Of a DNA stretch of 64,000 nt, positions 43,200 through 57,036 are shown piece by piece (position 1 is the first letter of the stretch; every line of letters starts with the position of its first letter). The notes below the pieces were generated by a model. The model was given only the letters and a program-made list of their open reading frames with translations, was not told where the DNA came from and made no database searches. This DNA is from Azoarcus sp. (GTDB lineage Bacteria > Pseudomonadota > Gammaproteobacteria > Burkholderiales > Rhodocyclaceae), in assembly GCA_030656215.1 (NCBI GenBank), contig JAUSOD010000070.1, positions 248,001 through 312,000 on the forward strand. The letters are read 5' to 3'. Made by a program: the position numbers and the translations under genes.

Positions 43200-43634
43200 T
43201 CAGCTCTCCCTGCTGCGCCGGGCAAGGCGCTCCAGTGCCTCGCGTAATGGCGAGCCATCGGGGAGGGTGGCAGCAAAATCAGTAAGACTGCTACGGGCCG
43301 AGACCGACATGCTGCGAACGGTTGGCGCACGCTTTTCCACCACCTGCTCGGGCGTTGAGACCTTTATTTTGATGGTCTTGAGCGGAAAGCCGGCGCGGAT
43401 GAAGTGGTCCAGCAAAGTCGGGGTCATCTGCTTCAGGCGTACTGCGATCGCACCGCCCCGTGCGGCAATCACCAGCACTTCATCCTTCAGGTTTGCAACG
43501 CTGCATGCGTTCGAGAACTGGGGCGGCAAGCCTGCTTCGAGGATGCCCTGCAGGCGACGAAGACGGGCGGCGTGGTCTTGCAGGCGGGTGAGGGCGTCGC
43601 CGCTGCCGAGGTAGCGTTGCAGGAGCTTGCTCAT
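43200..43634 (-). CDS. DciA-like protein (DUF721)
   Basis: A 144-residue DUF721/DciA-family protein. DciA is the ancestral loader of the DnaB replicative helicase in bacteria lacking DnaC. The KH-like core contains LPPQFSNACSVANLKDEVLVIAARGGAIAVRLKQ and FPLKTIKIKVS. A C-terminal Arg/Ser-rich tail (LREALERLARRSRES) is present. Between lpxC and secA, the same position as in many beta- and gammaproteobacteria (E. coli secM location). It is convergent with the small membrane protein and divergent from secA, and no dnaC-like gene is in the window. Confidence 0.8.
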   Translation of the reverse strand: MSKLLQRYLGSGDALTRLQDHAARLRRLQGILEAGLPPQFSNACSVANLKDEVLVIAARGGAIAVRLKQMTPTLLDHFIRAGFPLKTIKIKVSTPEQVVEKRAPTVRSMSVSARSSLTDFAATLPDGSPLREALERLARRSRES

Positions 43635-43725
43635 GACGGATCGGGCTCCGGGTCAGGTAGAAATACGGGTAGGCAGTGCGACATGATAAACTCGCCGCTT
43701 TGCCGAATCGACGTCGACCCCACTC

Positions 43726-46455
43726 ATGCTCTCCGGCCTTATCAAGAAAATTTTCGGTACGCGTAACGATCGTCTGATCCGCCAGTACTCTCAGACCGTC
43801 CGTCAGATCAATGCCATGGAACCCGAGATTTCGGCATTGTCGGACGAGGCGCTCAAGGCGAAAACGGTCGATTTCAAGCAACGTGTGGCCAATGGCGAGG
43901 CGATCGAGGCGCTGTTGCCCGAGGCCTTCGCGGTCGTTCGCGAGGCTGGCAAGCGCGTGCATGGCATGCGCCATTTCGATACCCAGCTGATCGGCGGCAT
44001 GGTCCTGCACAACGGCAAGATTGCCGAAATGCGCACCGGCGAGGGCAAGACCCTGGTTGCCACGCTGCCGGCCTATCTCAATGCGCTGACGGGCAAAGGT
44101 GTTCACGTCATCACGGTGAACGACTATCTCGCCAGTCGCGATGCCGAGTGGATGGGCCGCATCTACGGCTTCCTGGGGCTCACCACCGGCTGCAATCTGT
44201 CGCGCATGACGCATGACGAAAAGCAGGCGGCCTACGCGTCGGACATCACCTACGGTACCAACAACGAGTTCGGCTTCGACTATCTGCGCGACAACATGGT
44301 CTATGCGACCAGCGAGCGGGTGCAGCGCAAGCTCAATTTCGCCATTGTCGATGAGGTGGACTCGATCCTGATCGATGAGGCGCGTACGCCGCTGATCATC
44401 TCGGGTCAGGCCGAGGATCATACCGAGCTCTACCTGAAGATGAACCAGGTCGCGCCCCTGCTCAAGAAGCAGGAGGGCGAGGGCGACAATGTCACCGAGC
44501 CGGGTGACTACACCGTCGATCTCAAGGCGCACCAGGTGCTGCTTACCGAGCAGGGCCACGAGACCGCAGAGCAACTGCTTGTGCGCATGGGCATGCTCAC
44601 CGAGGGCGGCGGCCTGTACGAGCCGGGCAACATCCTGCTGGTGCATCACCTGTATGCCTCGCTGCGTGCTCACGCGCTGTATCACAAGGATCAGCACTAC
44701 GTGGTACAGAACGGCGAAGTGATCATCGTCGACGAGTTCACCGGGCGCCTGATGGCGGGCCGGCGCTGGTCCGACGGCCTGCATCAGGCAGTCGAGGCCA
44801 AGGAGGGCGCACGCATCCAGGCCGAGAACCAGACGCTGGCCTCGATCACCTTCCAGAATTACTTCCGCATGTACGGCAAGCTCGCCGGCATGACCGGCAC
44901 CGCCGACACCGAAGCCTTCGAGTTTCACTCGATCTACGGTCTCGAAACGGTCGTCATTCCGCCCAATCGCCCGACGATACGCAAGGACGGCAACGACAAG
45001 GTCTACCGTACCGCCAAGGAGAAGTGGGAAGCTGTCATCGCCGACATCCAGAGCTGCGTCAGCCGTGGACAGCCGGTGCTGGTGGGCACGACCTCGATCG
45101 AGACCAACGAGTATCTGTCGGGTCTGCTGAATCAGGCAAAGATCGGGCATCAGCTGCTCAATGCCAAGCAACACGACAGCGAGGCGCAGATCGTTGCCCA
45201 GGCCGGGCGTCCGGGTGTGGTCACGATCGCGACCAATATGGCCGGTCGGGGTACCGACATCGTGCTCGGCGGCAACATCGAGGCGCCCGCGGCGCGCATG
45301 CGCGAGGATGCGAGCATCCCGGCCGACGAGATGGAAGCACGGATCGCCACGCTGCGTGCCGAATGGCAAAAAGTCCATGAGCAGGTGGTGGCCGCGGGTG
45401 GCCTGCACATCATCGGCACCGAGCGCCACGAATCGCGCCGCATCGACAATCAATTGCGCGGCCGTTCGGGTCGGCAGGGCGATCCGGGTTCGAGCCGCTT
45501 CTACCTGTCGCTCGAAGATCCGCTAATGAAGATCTTCGCCGGCGATCGCCTCAACGCGATCATGGTGCGGCTGAAGATGCCCGAGGGCGAGGCGATCGAG
45601 CATGCGATGGTCACCCGCTCGCTGGAATCCGCCCAGCGCAAGGTTGAGCAGCGTAACTTCGATATCCGCAAGCAACTGCTCGAGTACGACGATGTCGCCA
45701 ACGACCAGCGCAAGGTAATTTACCAGCAGCGTAACGAGCTGCTAGAGAGCGCCGAGATCGTCGATACCATCACCGCGATGCGCCAGGGCGTGGTGCACGA
45801 CTGCTTCCGCATCTACGTGCCGGTCGACAGTGTCGAGGAGCAGTGGGACGTTGCAGGTCTGGAGCAGGCGCTCGCCGCGGATTTCCAGCTCAAGTTGCCG
45901 GTTGCCGAGTGGATTTCCGCTGAGCCCAGCCTTGACGATGATGCCATTCTCAAGCGTATTCTCGACGCGGCAGAGCAATCTTATGCGGGCAAGATTGCCA
46001 ACGTGGATCCGGTGGCCTGGCAGCAGTTCGAGCGCAACGTCATGTTGCAGAGTCTGGATACGCATTGGCGCGAACACCTGGCTGCGCTCGATCATCTGCG
46101 CCAGGGCATCCATCTGCGCGGTTATGCGCAGAAGAACCCGAAGCAGGAGTACAAGCGCGAGGCCTTCGAGTTGTTCGAAGGCTTGCTCGACACCGTACGC
46201 GCCGACGTCACCAAACTGCTGATGACCGTGCAGGTTCGCACCGAGTCGCAACTCGAGGCTGCCGAGACCCCGCCCGAAGTGGAGAACGTGCAGTATCACC
46301 ACGCGGACTACGACGAAGCGCTGGGCACCGCTGCCGGTGCTCAGCCCGACGCAGCTGGGCAGCCCGTTCATGCCGGGCCCAAGGTCGGTCGCAACGACCC
46401 GTGCCCCTGCGGGTCAGGCAAAAAGTACAAGCACTGTCACGGCAAGCTGAGCTAA
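43726..46455 (+). CDS. secA: Protein translocase ATPase SecA
   Basis: A 909-residue motor of the Sec export pathway. Walker A is in [20 protein letters not shown]; the DEAD-like [22 protein letters not shown] holds Walker [16 protein letters not shown] is motif VI region; the SEC-C zinc tail [19 protein letters not shown] is intact. N-terminus [20 protein letters not shown] and length are typical. The SecDF-YajC genes are about 4 kb downstream on the opposite strand. An extended -10-like TGATAAAC is about 40 bases upstream, but no good -35. Confidence 0.98.
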   Translation: MLSGLIKKIFGTRNDRLIRQYSQTVRQINAMEPEISALSDEALKAKTVDFKQRVANGEAIEALLPEAFAVVREAGKRVHGMRHFDTQLIGGMVLHNGKIAEMRTGEGKTLVATLPAYLNALTGKGVHVITVNDYLASRDAEWMGRIYGFLGLTTGCNLSRMTHDEKQAAYASDITYGTNNEFGFDYLRDNMVYATSERVQRKLNFAIVDEVDSILIDEARTPLIISGQAEDHTELYLKMNQVAPLLKKQEGEGDNVTEPGDYTVDLKAHQVLLTEQGHETAEQLLVRMGMLTEGGGLYEPGNILLVHHLYASLRAHALYHKDQHYVVQNGEVIIVDEFTGRLMAGRRWSDGLHQAVEAKEGARIQAENQTLASITFQNYFRMYGKLAGMTGTADTEAFEFHSIYGLETVVIPPNRPTIRKDGNDKVYRTAKEKWEAVIADIQSCVSRGQPVLVGTTSIETNEYLSGLLNQAKIGHQLLNAKQHDSEAQIVAQAGRPGVVTIATNMAGRGTDIVLGGNIEAPAARMREDASIPADEMEARIATLRAEWQKVHEQVVAAGGLHIIGTERHESRRIDNQLRGRSGRQGDPGSSRFYLSLEDPLMKIFAGDRLNAIMVRLKMPEGEAIEHAMVTRSLESAQRKVEQRNFDIRKQLLEYDDVANDQRKVIYQQRNELLESAEIVDTITAMRQGVVHDCFRIYVPVDSVEEQWDVAGLEQALAADFQLKLPVAEWISAEPSLDDDAILKRILDAAEQSYAGKIANVDPVAWQQFERNVMLQSLDTHWREHLAALDHLRQGIHLRGYAQKNPKQEYKREAFELFEGLLDTVRADVTKLLMTVQVRTESQLEAAETPPEVENVQYHHADYDEALGTAAGAQPDAAGQPVHAGPKVGRNDPCPCGSGKKYKHCHGKLS

Positions 46456-46470
46456 TTTCCGGAGATTTCG

Positions 46471-47709
46471 ATGGCTGTCAATCTGACGACCCCGAATGCT
46501 GCTGACCTGAACCCCGTTGCCGGTGTGCGTCTTGGCGTGGCCGAAGCGGGAATCCGCAAGGCCAATCGTCGCGACCTGACCGTAATCGAGCTGGTACCGG
46601 GTAGCCGGGTGGCGGGCGTATTCACTCTCAACCGTTTCTGTGCCGCACCGGTGCAGCTATGCAAGGCTCACCTGCTGCACGGCGAAATCCGGGCGCTGGT
46701 GATCAATACCGGGGTGGCGAATGCCGGTACCGGTGAGCCCGGCCTGGCCAATGCGCGTGCCACCTGCGAGGCGCTTGCGGCGCAGCTTGACGTGCGTGCC
46801 GAGCAGGTGCTGCCGTTCTCGACCGGCGTGATCCTCGAGCCGCTGCCGGTGGATCGTCTGGTTGCCGGCTTGCCGAAAGCGGTTGCCGATCTGCGTGCCG
46901 ACGGCTGGTTCGATGTCGCGCACGCGATCATGACCACCGATACCCTGGCCAAGGCGGTATCACAGCAGGTCATGGTGGGCGGGCGTAGGGTCACGCTGAC
47001 CGGGGTGAGCAAGGGCGCGGGCATGATCCGGCCCAATATGGCGACGATGCTCGGTTTTCTCGCCTGCGATGCTGCCATCAGCCAGTCCCTGCTCGATGCG
47101 CTGACCAGGGAGGCCGCCGATCTGTCCTTCAATAGCATCACTGTCGATGGCGACACGTCGACCAACGACTCGTTCATCGTCATCGCCACCGGCCAGGCAG
47201 GCAACGCCGAGATCACCGATGCGGCCTCTGCCGACTATCAGGCCTTGCGTGATGCCATCGTGGCGGTCTCTGTCCGCCTGGCCCAATCGATTGTGCGTGA
47301 CGGCGAGGGTGCCACCAAGTTCATGACCATTGCCGTCGAAGGCGGCACCAGTCGCGACGAATGTCGCAAAGTCGCCTATGCGGTGGCGCATTCGCCGCTG
47401 GTCAAGACCGCCTTCTTTGCTTCCGACCCCAACCTCGGGCGCATTCTCGCTGCGATCGGCTACGCCGGCATCGACGATCTCGATGTCAGCCGCCTGAGGG
47501 TCTGGCTCGGCAGCCCCGCGGAATCGGTGCTGGTGGCCGAACAGGGAGGGCGTGCGGCAAGCTACGTCGAAGAAGCCGGCAGCCGGATCATGAAAGAAGC
47601 TGAACTCACGGTGCGCATCGATCTGGCGCGCGGCAGCGCATCCGCCACGGTGTGGACCTGCGATTTTTCCTACGACTACGTGAAAATCAACGCCGACTAT
47701 CGCAGTTGA
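46471..47709 (+). CDS. argJ: Bifunctional ornithine acetyltransferase / N-acetylglutamate synthase
   Basis: A 412-residue self-cleaving Ntn-hydrolase-like enzyme of arginine synthesis, recycling the acetyl group from acetylornithine to glutamate. The autocleavage Thr lies in [37 protein letters not shown] and [19 protein letters not shown] are conserved. The last residues [37 protein letters not shown] are typical. GGAG precedes the ATG by eight bases. It follows secA by 15 bases and ends before a T-tailed terminator. Confidence 0.98.
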   Translation: MAVNLTTPNAADLNPVAGVRLGVAEAGIRKANRRDLTVIELVPGSRVAGVFTLNRFCAAPVQLCKAHLLHGEIRALVINTGVANAGTGEPGLANARATCEALAAQLDVRAEQVLPFSTGVILEPLPVDRLVAGLPKAVADLRADGWFDVAHAIMTTDTLAKAVSQQVMVGGRRVTLTGVSKGAGMIRPNMATMLGFLACDAAISQSLLDALTREAADLSFNSITVDGDTSTNDSFIVIATGQAGNAEITDAASADYQALRDAIVAVSVRLAQSIVRDGEGATKFMTIAVEGGTSRDECRKVAYAVAHSPLVKTAFFASDPNLGRILAAIGYAGIDDLDVSRLRVWLGSPAESVLVAEQGGRAASYVEEAGSRIMKEAELTVRIDLARGSASATVWTCDFSYDYVKINADYRS

Positions 47710-47727
47710 TTGGTCGGTCGTTGAGAC

Positions 47728-47774
47728 GGGGATCTTGCGGTGCGTGATTGCATGGCACGGTCCCCAATTTTTTT
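47728..47774 (+). terminator. Rho-independent terminator after argJ
   Basis: GGGGATC and GGTCCCC pair (seven bp with one wobble) around a loop that itself can form a small TGC...GCA stem, followed by AATTTTTTT. A terminator for the secA-argJ transcript, 18 bases after the argJ stop. Confidence 0.7.
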
Positions 47775-47839
47775 GCACAGGCCTGCCCCGAAGCACCCTG
47801 ATCGCGCCGCTGCCAACGTGAAGGGCTCCTGGCTGTGTT

Positions 47840-49736
<1,897 letters not shown>

Positions 49737-49791
49737 GGCTCGGTGCCTTCGTGGACGCCCTTTTCCACCAATGCCCAATTCGAGGACAAAC

Positions 49792-50109
49792 ATGGCTTTT
49801 TCGGACAACCTGAAGCAGTTGCCAGGCGTTTCCCATCTGGCAGCAATCAACCTGATCGACGCCGAGGGCACCGTCGTGGCCGCGATCGAGAACAAGCCCG
49901 GCCAAGCCGGTTCCTTGTCGGTCTATAACCACTTGGCCCAGCTCTACGGAGCGATTACGCCGGATGCGGCGCGGAAGGGACTGGATATGTACGCCGAGCA
50001 TACAGAGGACGCGAGGCTCAGTCCCGGTAAGCATCCGAATATCGACCGTCTGATCGGCCTGATCGAGCGTGATGAGACGCTGCGGGTAAAACAGGTGTTC
50101 GCAGTCTGA
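49792..50109 (+). CDS. DUF2322 family protein
   Basis: A 105-residue protein with the DUF2322 pattern: FSDNLKQLPGVSHLAAINLIDAEGTVVAAIENKPGQAGSL, YNHLAQLYGAIT, and SPGKHPNIDRLIGLI. It is a small beta-rich soluble protein known mainly from betaproteobacteria, function unknown. MAFSDN was chosen as start over the earlier track Met because it is the family start. It follows purB and ends 28 bases before a large bidirectional terminator. Confidence 0.85.
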   Translation: MAFSDNLKQLPGVSHLAAINLIDAEGTVVAAIENKPGQAGSLSVYNHLAQLYGAITPDAARKGLDMYAEHTEDARLSPGKHPNIDRLIGLIERDETLRVKQVFAV

Positions 50110-50137
50110 GCGGGCTCGAGGCAGCCCTCAGCTAAAG

Positions 50138-50190
50138 CCACCTGAACATGAAAAAGGGCGCCTTAGGCGCCCTTTTTCATGTTCAGGTGG
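50138..50190. terminator. Bidirectional terminator, perfect 25-bp stem
   Basis: CCACCTGAACATGAAAAAGGGCGCC is followed, after TTA, by its exact complement. The AAAAA/TTTTT tracts flank a GC-rich GGGCGCC inner stem, so it works in either orientation. It lies between convergent DUF2322 and secF and should stop both transcripts. Confidence 0.92.
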
Positions 50191-50198
50191 AGAATTCC

Positions 50199-51131
50199 TC
50201 AGACCACCGCTTCTTCCTTTTCCTTCTTCGGCTTGACGAACTGTTCGCGCGACACACCCAGCCACATCACCAGCGGGCTGGCGACCAGTACCGAGGAGTA
50301 GATTCCGAACAGGATGCCGATGGTCAGCGCGAGCGAGAAGTAATAAAGCGTCTCGCCACCGAAGATCAGCATCGACAACACCATGATCTGGGTGCTGCCA
50401 TGGGTGATCACGGTACGCGAAATCGTGCGCGTTATTGCGTGGTTAAGCACATCGGGCGTGCTCATATTGCGCTTCTTCTTGAAGGTCTCGCGTACCCGGT
50501 CGAACACGACCACCGACTCGTTCACCGAATAACCCAGTACCGCGAGCACCGCGGCAAGCACCGCCAGCGAGAACTCCCACTGGAAGAAGGCAAAGAAACC
50601 AAGAATGATGATCACGTCATGCATGTTGGCGATGATCGCCGACACCGAGAAGCGCCATTCGAAGCGCGCCGACAGGTAGAGCATGATACCGATGATCACC
50701 AGCAACAGTGCCATGGCGCCATCGGTGGCAAGCTCCTTGCCCACCTGCGGGCCGACAAATTCCACCCGACGCAGTTCGGGGGGCTCGCCCGCGATCTCGC
50801 CCAGGGTGTTCATCACCCGTTCGGACACCCGGCTGGTATCCAGGTCCTCCCGGTTCGGCATCCGGATCAACACGTCGCGCGCGCTGCCGAAGTTCTGCAC
50901 CTGGGCGTCGGGGTAGCCTTCCTTGGCGAGCGCCTGACGTATGGGCTCGAGCTGGGCTGCCTCGCTGTAGCTGACTTCGACCAGCGTGCCGCCGGTGAAC
51001 TCGACCGACAGGTGCAGGCCGCGGGTGGCGAGAAAGAACACGGCCAGCGCGAAAGTGAGCAACGATATAACGTTGAACACAACCGCGTGGCGCATGAACG
51101 GGATGTCTTTCTTGATGCGGAAAAATTCCAT
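50199..51131 (-). CDS. secF: Protein translocase subunit SecF
   Basis: A 310-residue RND-type subunit that with SecD uses proton force to pull exported proteins through the channel. Six helices, with TM1 at RHAVVFNVISLLTFALAVFF, the P4-type LHLSVEFTGGTLVEV, GYSVNESVVVFDRVRET and TRTISRTVITHGSTQIMVLSMLIFGG. The C-terminus is a basic-acidic tail (VKPKKEKEEAVV). It begins 21 bases after the secD stop on the same strand and is followed by a strong terminator. Confidence 0.97.
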   Translation of the reverse strand: MEFFRIKKDIPFMRHAVVFNVISLLTFALAVFFLATRGLHLSVEFTGGTLVEVSYSEAAQLEPIRQALAKEGYPDAQVQNFGSARDVLIRMPNREDLDTSRVSERVMNTLGEIAGEPPELRRVEFVGPQVGKELATDGAMALLLVIIGIMLYLSARFEWRFSVSAIIANMHDVIIILGFFAFFQWEFSLAVLAAVLAVLGYSVNESVVVFDRVRETFKKKRNMSTPDVLNHAITRTISRTVITHGSTQIMVLSMLIFGGETLYYFSLALTIGILFGIYSSVLVASPLVMWLGVSREQFVKPKKEKEEAVV

Positions 51132-51152
51132 GATCTTGTCCTTGTTTTCCGC

Positions 51153-53018
51153 TTAGTTATTGTCTGGCTTCCACACCTGCCCAATCGACAGGGCGTCGAC
51201 TTTGCGTCGACGACCGTAGATCAGGTTGATCAGCATCCGCGATACCAGAATCGCGCTGAACATCGAGGTGAGAATGCCCAGGCAATGGACCACGGCAAAT
51301 CCGCGCACCGGGCCGGAGCCGAACACCAGCAGCGCGACGCCTGCAATCAGGGTGGTTACGTTGGAGTCGATGATGGTGTCGAAGGCGCGATCGTAACCGG
51401 CATGGATTGCCGCCTGCGGCGTCGAGCCATTACGCAGTTCCTCGCGAATACGCTCGTTGATCAGCACGTTGGCGTCGATCGCCATACCCAGAGTCAGCGC
51501 CATCGCTGCGATACCCGGCAGGGTGAGGGTGGCCTGCAGCAGCGACAGCAGCGCCACCAGCAGCAGCAGGTTGGCTGCAAGCGCGATGCTCGACACCACG
51601 CCGAACAGCGCGTAATAGGCGCACATGAACACGGCGATTGCAAGGAAGCCCCACAGCGTCGAGTTGAAGCCCTTGGCGATATTATCGGCGCCCAGGCTGG
51701 GGCCGACGGTGCGTTCCTCGATGATCTCCATCGGTGCTGCCAGTGAACCGGCACGCAACAGCAGGGCGACGTCGTTGGCCTCGACAGTGGTCATACGGCC
51801 GGAAATCTGCACCCGGCCGCCGCCGATTTCGCTGCGGATCACCGGCGCGGTGACGACCTCGCCCTTGCCCTTTTCGATCAGCAGGATCGCCATACGCTTG
51901 CCGATGCTCTCGCGGGTGACGTCGCGGAAGATCCGTGCGCCGGCGGCGTCCAGCGTGAGGTGCACTGCGGCCTCGTTGGTCTGGCCGTCGAAGCCGGGCT
52001 GGGCGTCGGTGAGGCGGTCACCGGTCAGTACCACCTGTTTCTTGACCAGCAGCGGGGAGCCGCCGCGTTCGGTGTAGAGCTCGGTACCGAACGGGATGTT
52101 GCCCGTGAGTGCGGATTCCAGCGCACCCGGGGTGTCATCGACCATGCGCACTTCCAGGGTCGCGGTGCGGCCGAGGATGTCCTTGGCCTTGGCGACGTCC
52201 TGCACGCCGGGCAGTTGCACAACGATGCGCTCGGCGCCCTGTTGCTGGATCACCGGCTCGGCCACGCCGAGTTCGTTGATCCGGTTGTGCAGGGTGGTGA
52301 TGTTCTGCTTGATCGCAAAGTCGCGCATGGTCTGCTGCGCCTGCGGGGTCAGCGCGCCGATCAGCTTGAAGTCTTCGGCGCCGTCGTCGCGGTCAGTCAA
52401 CTGCAGGTCGGCGCTCGAAGCCTGGATAGCGTTGCGTCCGGCGTCGCGCTGGGCGGTATCACGGAAGCGGATGTGCACCGTATTGCCTTCGCGGGTGATA
52501 CCGGCGTGGCGTACGTTCTTGTCGCGCATCAGGGTACGCAGATCCCCGGTGGTGGCATCCAGACGCTTGGTCAGGGCGCCCGGCATGTCCACCTCGAGCA
52601 GGAAGTGCACGCCGCCGCGCAGGTCGAGGCCGAGGTACATCGGCAGCGCGTTGATCGAGGTCAGCCAGGCGGGCGATGCCGACAGCAGGTTGAGCGCCAC
52701 GACGTAGGCGGGATCCTGCGGATCGGGGTTGAAGGCGCGCTCGATGGCGTCCTTCGCCTGAAGCTGGATGTCGGTGGTGGCGAAGCGGGCCCGAACGCTG
52801 GAGACGTCGGAGAAGATTCCGATGTGCTCAATACCGGCGCTGCGCAATGCTTCTGCAACGCGCTCGGTGACCGCGGCCGGATCAAGCTTCACGGTAACCT
52901 TGCCGCTCGATACCTGAACCGCGGGTACCTCACCGTAGAAGTTCGGCAACGTGTAGATCAGGCCCCACACGAGGACAAGCCCGATGAGGATGTTCTTCCA
53001 GAGAGGATAGCGATTCAT
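51153..53018 (-). CDS. secD: Protein translocase subunit SecD
   Basis: A 621-residue SecD with a large periplasmic P1 domain. TM1 MNRYPLWKNILIGLVLVWGL; LDLRGGVHFLLEVDMPGAL; TLEVRMVDDTPGALESALTG; KGFNSTLWGFLAIAVFMCAYY; and LTLGMAIDANVLINERIREEL, which holds the conserved Asp. The start at MNRYPL is usual; the track ORF starts 20 codons earlier. Downstream of yajC after a 151-base gap on the same strand. A GGGGCG/CGCCCC hairpin lies in that gap. Confidence 0.97.
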   Translation of the reverse strand: MNRYPLWKNILIGLVLVWGLIYTLPNFYGEVPAVQVSSGKVTVKLDPAAVTERVAEALRSAGIEHIGIFSDVSSVRARFATTDIQLQAKDAIERAFNPDPQDPAYVVALNLLSASPAWLTSINALPMYLGLDLRGGVHFLLEVDMPGALTKRLDATTGDLRTLMRDKNVRHAGITREGNTVHIRFRDTAQRDAGRNAIQASSADLQLTDRDDGAEDFKLIGALTPQAQQTMRDFAIKQNITTLHNRINELGVAEPVIQQQGAERIVVQLPGVQDVAKAKDILGRTATLEVRMVDDTPGALESALTGNIPFGTELYTERGGSPLLVKKQVVLTGDRLTDAQPGFDGQTNEAAVHLTLDAAGARIFRDVTRESIGKRMAILLIEKGKGEVVTAPVIRSEIGGGRVQISGRMTTVEANDVALLLRAGSLAAPMEIIEERTVGPSLGADNIAKGFNSTLWGFLAIAVFMCAYYALFGVVSSIALAANLLLLVALLSLLQATLTLPGIAAMALTLGMAIDANVLINERIREELRNGSTPQAAIHAGYDRAFDTIIDSNVTTLIAGVALLVFGSGPVRGFAVVHCLGILTSMFSAILVSRMLINLIYGRRRKVDALSIGQVWKPDNN

Positions 53019-53169
53019 TGTGGAGGGCGGTGATGAGGGGATAAAGCAGAGGCGGGTCCGACAGGTGCATGTCCGCAAAACAGCGGATACGGCATGATGT
53101 TCGGGACGGAAAAGCCAAGCCTGCCGGGTGTCGGGGCGACGTTCGCCGCCCCGCTCCAGCGCATCAGGT

Positions 53170-53493
53170 TCAGATCGCCTTCAGCGTGCCCTTGGGCAGC
53201 ACCGTGGCGACAGCCTGCTTTTGCACCGCGACCACGGTGTTGGCGGCGATCTCGACCTGCACGAAGCTGTCGCCGACATCGGCAACGCGGCCCGCAATGC
53301 CACCGCCGGTGACGACTTCGTCGCCCTTGCTCAGCGCGGCAACCATGGCCTTGTGTTCCTTGGCCCGCTTCATCTGCGGACGGATCATCAGGAACCACAG
53401 CACCACGAACATCAGAATCAGCGGCAGCATGCCCATCAGTCCGCCGGTAGGATCGGACCCGGCAGCCTGGGCGTAAGCGTTGGAAATCAGCAC
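53170..53493 (-). CDS. yajC: Preprotein translocase subunit YajC
   Basis: A 107-residue single-pass membrane protein associated with SecDF. A short periplasmic head (SDPTGGLMGMLPLILMFVV) leads into the transmembrane helix, then LMIRPQMKRAKEHKAMVAAL and GDEVVTGGGIAGRVADVGDSF, the family cytoplasmic core. It is the first of yajC-secD-secF on the minus strand, downstream of tgt. The secDF-yajC-tgt-queA order matches E. coli. Confidence 0.96.
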   Translation of the reverse strand: MLISNAYAQAAGSDPTGGLMGMLPLILMFVVLWFLMIRPQMKRAKEHKAMVAALSKGDEVVTGGGIAGRVADVGDSFVQVEIAANTVVAVQKQAVATVLPKGTLKAI

Positions 53494-53525
53494 GTTGTAA
53501 CTCCAGAGTTTGCAAAAAGCGTTGA

Positions 53526-53531
53526 ATTATA
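53526..53531 (-). promoter_or_regulatory. Candidate -10 box for yajC
   Basis: Perfect TATAAT on the minus strand, 33 bases upstream of the yajC start, in the 66-base gap after tgt. No good -35 hexamer is visible at 17 bases. Confidence 0.4.
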
Positions 53532-53559
53532 GCAGCACAGTATGGCAGTGCCCTGACGA

Positions 53560-55708
<2,149 letters not shown>

Positions 55709-55725
55709 CAATCTAGTTAGGCAGC

Positions 55726-55755
55726 TTGCCGCAAACGGCATTGTTCAGTGATAAT
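55726..55755 (+). promoter_or_regulatory. tRNA-Leu promoter
   Basis: TTGCCG (four of six) and GATAAT (five of six, preceded by TG) are separated by 18 bases, 13 bases before the tRNA start. A likely sigma-70 promoter for the tRNA. Confidence 0.6.
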
Positions 55756-55768
55756 GCGTGCCCTCCCT

Positions 55769-55853
55769 GCCGGGATGGCGGAATCGGTAGACGCAGCGGA
55801 CTCAAAATCCGCCGCCGCAAGGTGTGTGGGTTCGAGTCCCACTCCCGGCACCA
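55769..55853 (+). tRNA. tRNA-Leu (anticodon CAA)
   Basis: An 85-base class II tRNA with encoded CCA. The acceptor stem GCCGGGA pairs with TCCCGGC, the D-arm GCGGAATCGGTAGACGC contains the GG pair, the anticodon loop CTCAAAA gives CAA, and the T-arm GTGGGTTCGAGTCCCAC is intact. The long variable arm (GCCGCAAGGTGTGTG region) identifies a leucine or serine type, and CAA decodes UUG. The 148 bases up to nhaR hold nothing clear. Confidence 0.97.
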
Positions 55854-56001
55854 GGTACAGGCAAGAACCGACAAGTTTGGCGCGCATCGAAAGCGGCGGA
55901 TTCTAGCAGCTTTAGACTGCAGGCTCGGTGCCGGTAGCATCCTTGTCTGTTCTATTTTCAGCGCCATGCTTCAAGGCCGTGTGCTGAGCCCCGCCTGATT
56001 T

Positions 56002-56907
56002 TCATTGATCAATGTCGCCTGCCGTTTGCAGGAAGGCCGCACTGGTGATTGCCTGAACCGCCGGATGGGTCAGTCGACGCTCGACCGATATCGCATAGAA
56101 CGATTCCCGTACGGTCTCCGCGGTGCCGAGGCGGCGCACGCCGTGTTGATGGCAGATCTCGTCCGCGATCAGCGCCGGGGTCGGAAATATCCCCACGCCG
56201 GCCTGGCCGAAGGCTTTCATCAGCGCACTGTCGTCGAACTCGCCGACGATACGGGGGCGTACCTTGTGCTCCTCGAGCCAGCGCAGCAGCGGCCGTCGTA
56301 CCGATGCCTCGGTGCCGGGTAGCAGCAGCGGCGCGCCATCGAGGCAGGCAGGAAATTCGCCTTTCAGTCCTGCTGCGAGCGCCGGGGTGGCAAAAAAACT
56401 GACTGCCGACTCGCCAAGCTTGTGGCTGTAGCCGCGCACGTCCATATTGGATGGCAGCGGGTTGTCGGCCAGCACCACATCGAGTTTGTGGATCGCAAGC
56501 TGGCCGAGCAACTGGTCGAGCTTGTTCTCACCGCAGATGATACGTATCGGTTCCGGCAGGTTCATCGAAGGCGCCAGCAGCAGGTACGCGATCGCCTTCG
56601 GCACCACGTCGGAAACGCCCACCCTGAATGGCAGGGTGCGGCCGGCTGCACGGCTGCCGAGCGCTTCTTCGAGCTCGTTGCCGAGGCGGAAGATCTCTTC
56701 GGCGTAATCGAGCACCATGTTGCCCGTTTCGGTCAGCGCCAGCCCACGTCCCTGGCGACGGAACAGGCTGATGCCGAGCGTGCCCTCCAGTGCGGCGATC
56801 TGTCCCGACAGGGTTTGCGGCGCGAGCCCTGAACGTTCTGCCGCGCGCACCACCCCGCCAGCGCGGGCCACGTTCCAGAAGTGGTGAAGCTGCTTGAAAT
56901 TGAGCAT
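56002..56907 (-). CDS. nhaR: LysR-family transcriptional activator NhaR
   Basis: A 301-residue LysR-type regulator. Winged helix NFKQLHHFWNVARAGGVVRAAERSGLAPQTLSGQIAALE, then KLFRRQGRGLALTETG-like FRRQGRGLALTETGNMVLDYAEEIFRLGNELEE, and a substrate-binding domain. The opening and the LSGQIAALEGTLG pattern match NhaR, which senses Na+/high pH and activates nhaA in E. coli. No nhaA gene is in this window. MLNFKQ was chosen. It is divergent from the ribosome-hibernation gene, with a perfect inverted repeat in between. Confidence 0.88.
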   Translation of the reverse strand: MLNFKQLHHFWNVARAGGVVRAAERSGLAPQTLSGQIAALEGTLGISLFRRQGRGLALTETGNMVLDYAEEIFRLGNELEEALGSRAAGRTLPFRVGVSDVVPKAIAYLLLAPSMNLPEPIRIICGENKLDQLLGQLAIHKLDVVLADNPLPSNMDVRGYSHKLGESAVSFFATPALAAGLKGEFPACLDGAPLLLPGTEASVRRPLLRWLEEHKVRPRIVGEFDDSALMKAFGQAGVGIFPTPALIADEICHQHGVRRLGTAETVRESFYAISVERRLTHPAVQAITSAAFLQTAGDIDQ

Positions 56908-56918
56908 GGTGATAACAG

Positions 56919-56965
56919 TTCGATAAAACCGGATAAACATTCCGTGGAACCCGTAGTTTATCGAA
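56919..56965. promoter_or_regulatory. Inverted repeat between nhaR and the HPF-like gene
   Basis: TTCGATAAA and TTTATCGAA form a perfect 9-bp inverted repeat whose arms are 29 bases apart, with a degenerate GGATAAAC copy inside. LysR-type regulators bind inverted repeats upstream of their own gene and a divergent target; this fits an NhaR operator. By-eye call. Confidence 0.5.
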
Positions 56966-57036
56966 CAGTCTGAGCCTTAGCATCTGGACTGTGCTTGTGC
57001 AGACCAGTACGTGCCATGAACCAAGGAGACTCAGAC

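Noticed and set aside
43480-45453. A 657-codon minus-strand ORF antisense to secA and the start of the DciA-like gene
   Set aside because: It mirrors the high-GC third positions of secA, has no ribosome site or recognisable domain, and secA is unmistakable.
50148-51746. A 532-codon plus-strand ORF antisense to secF and secD
   Set aside because: It begins inside the terminator hairpin and has charge-rich nonsense composition; secDF on the other strand are clear.
53019-53169. Riboswitch or leader RNA before secD
   Set aside because: Only a GC-rich imperfect hairpin is seen; no conserved riboswitch core.
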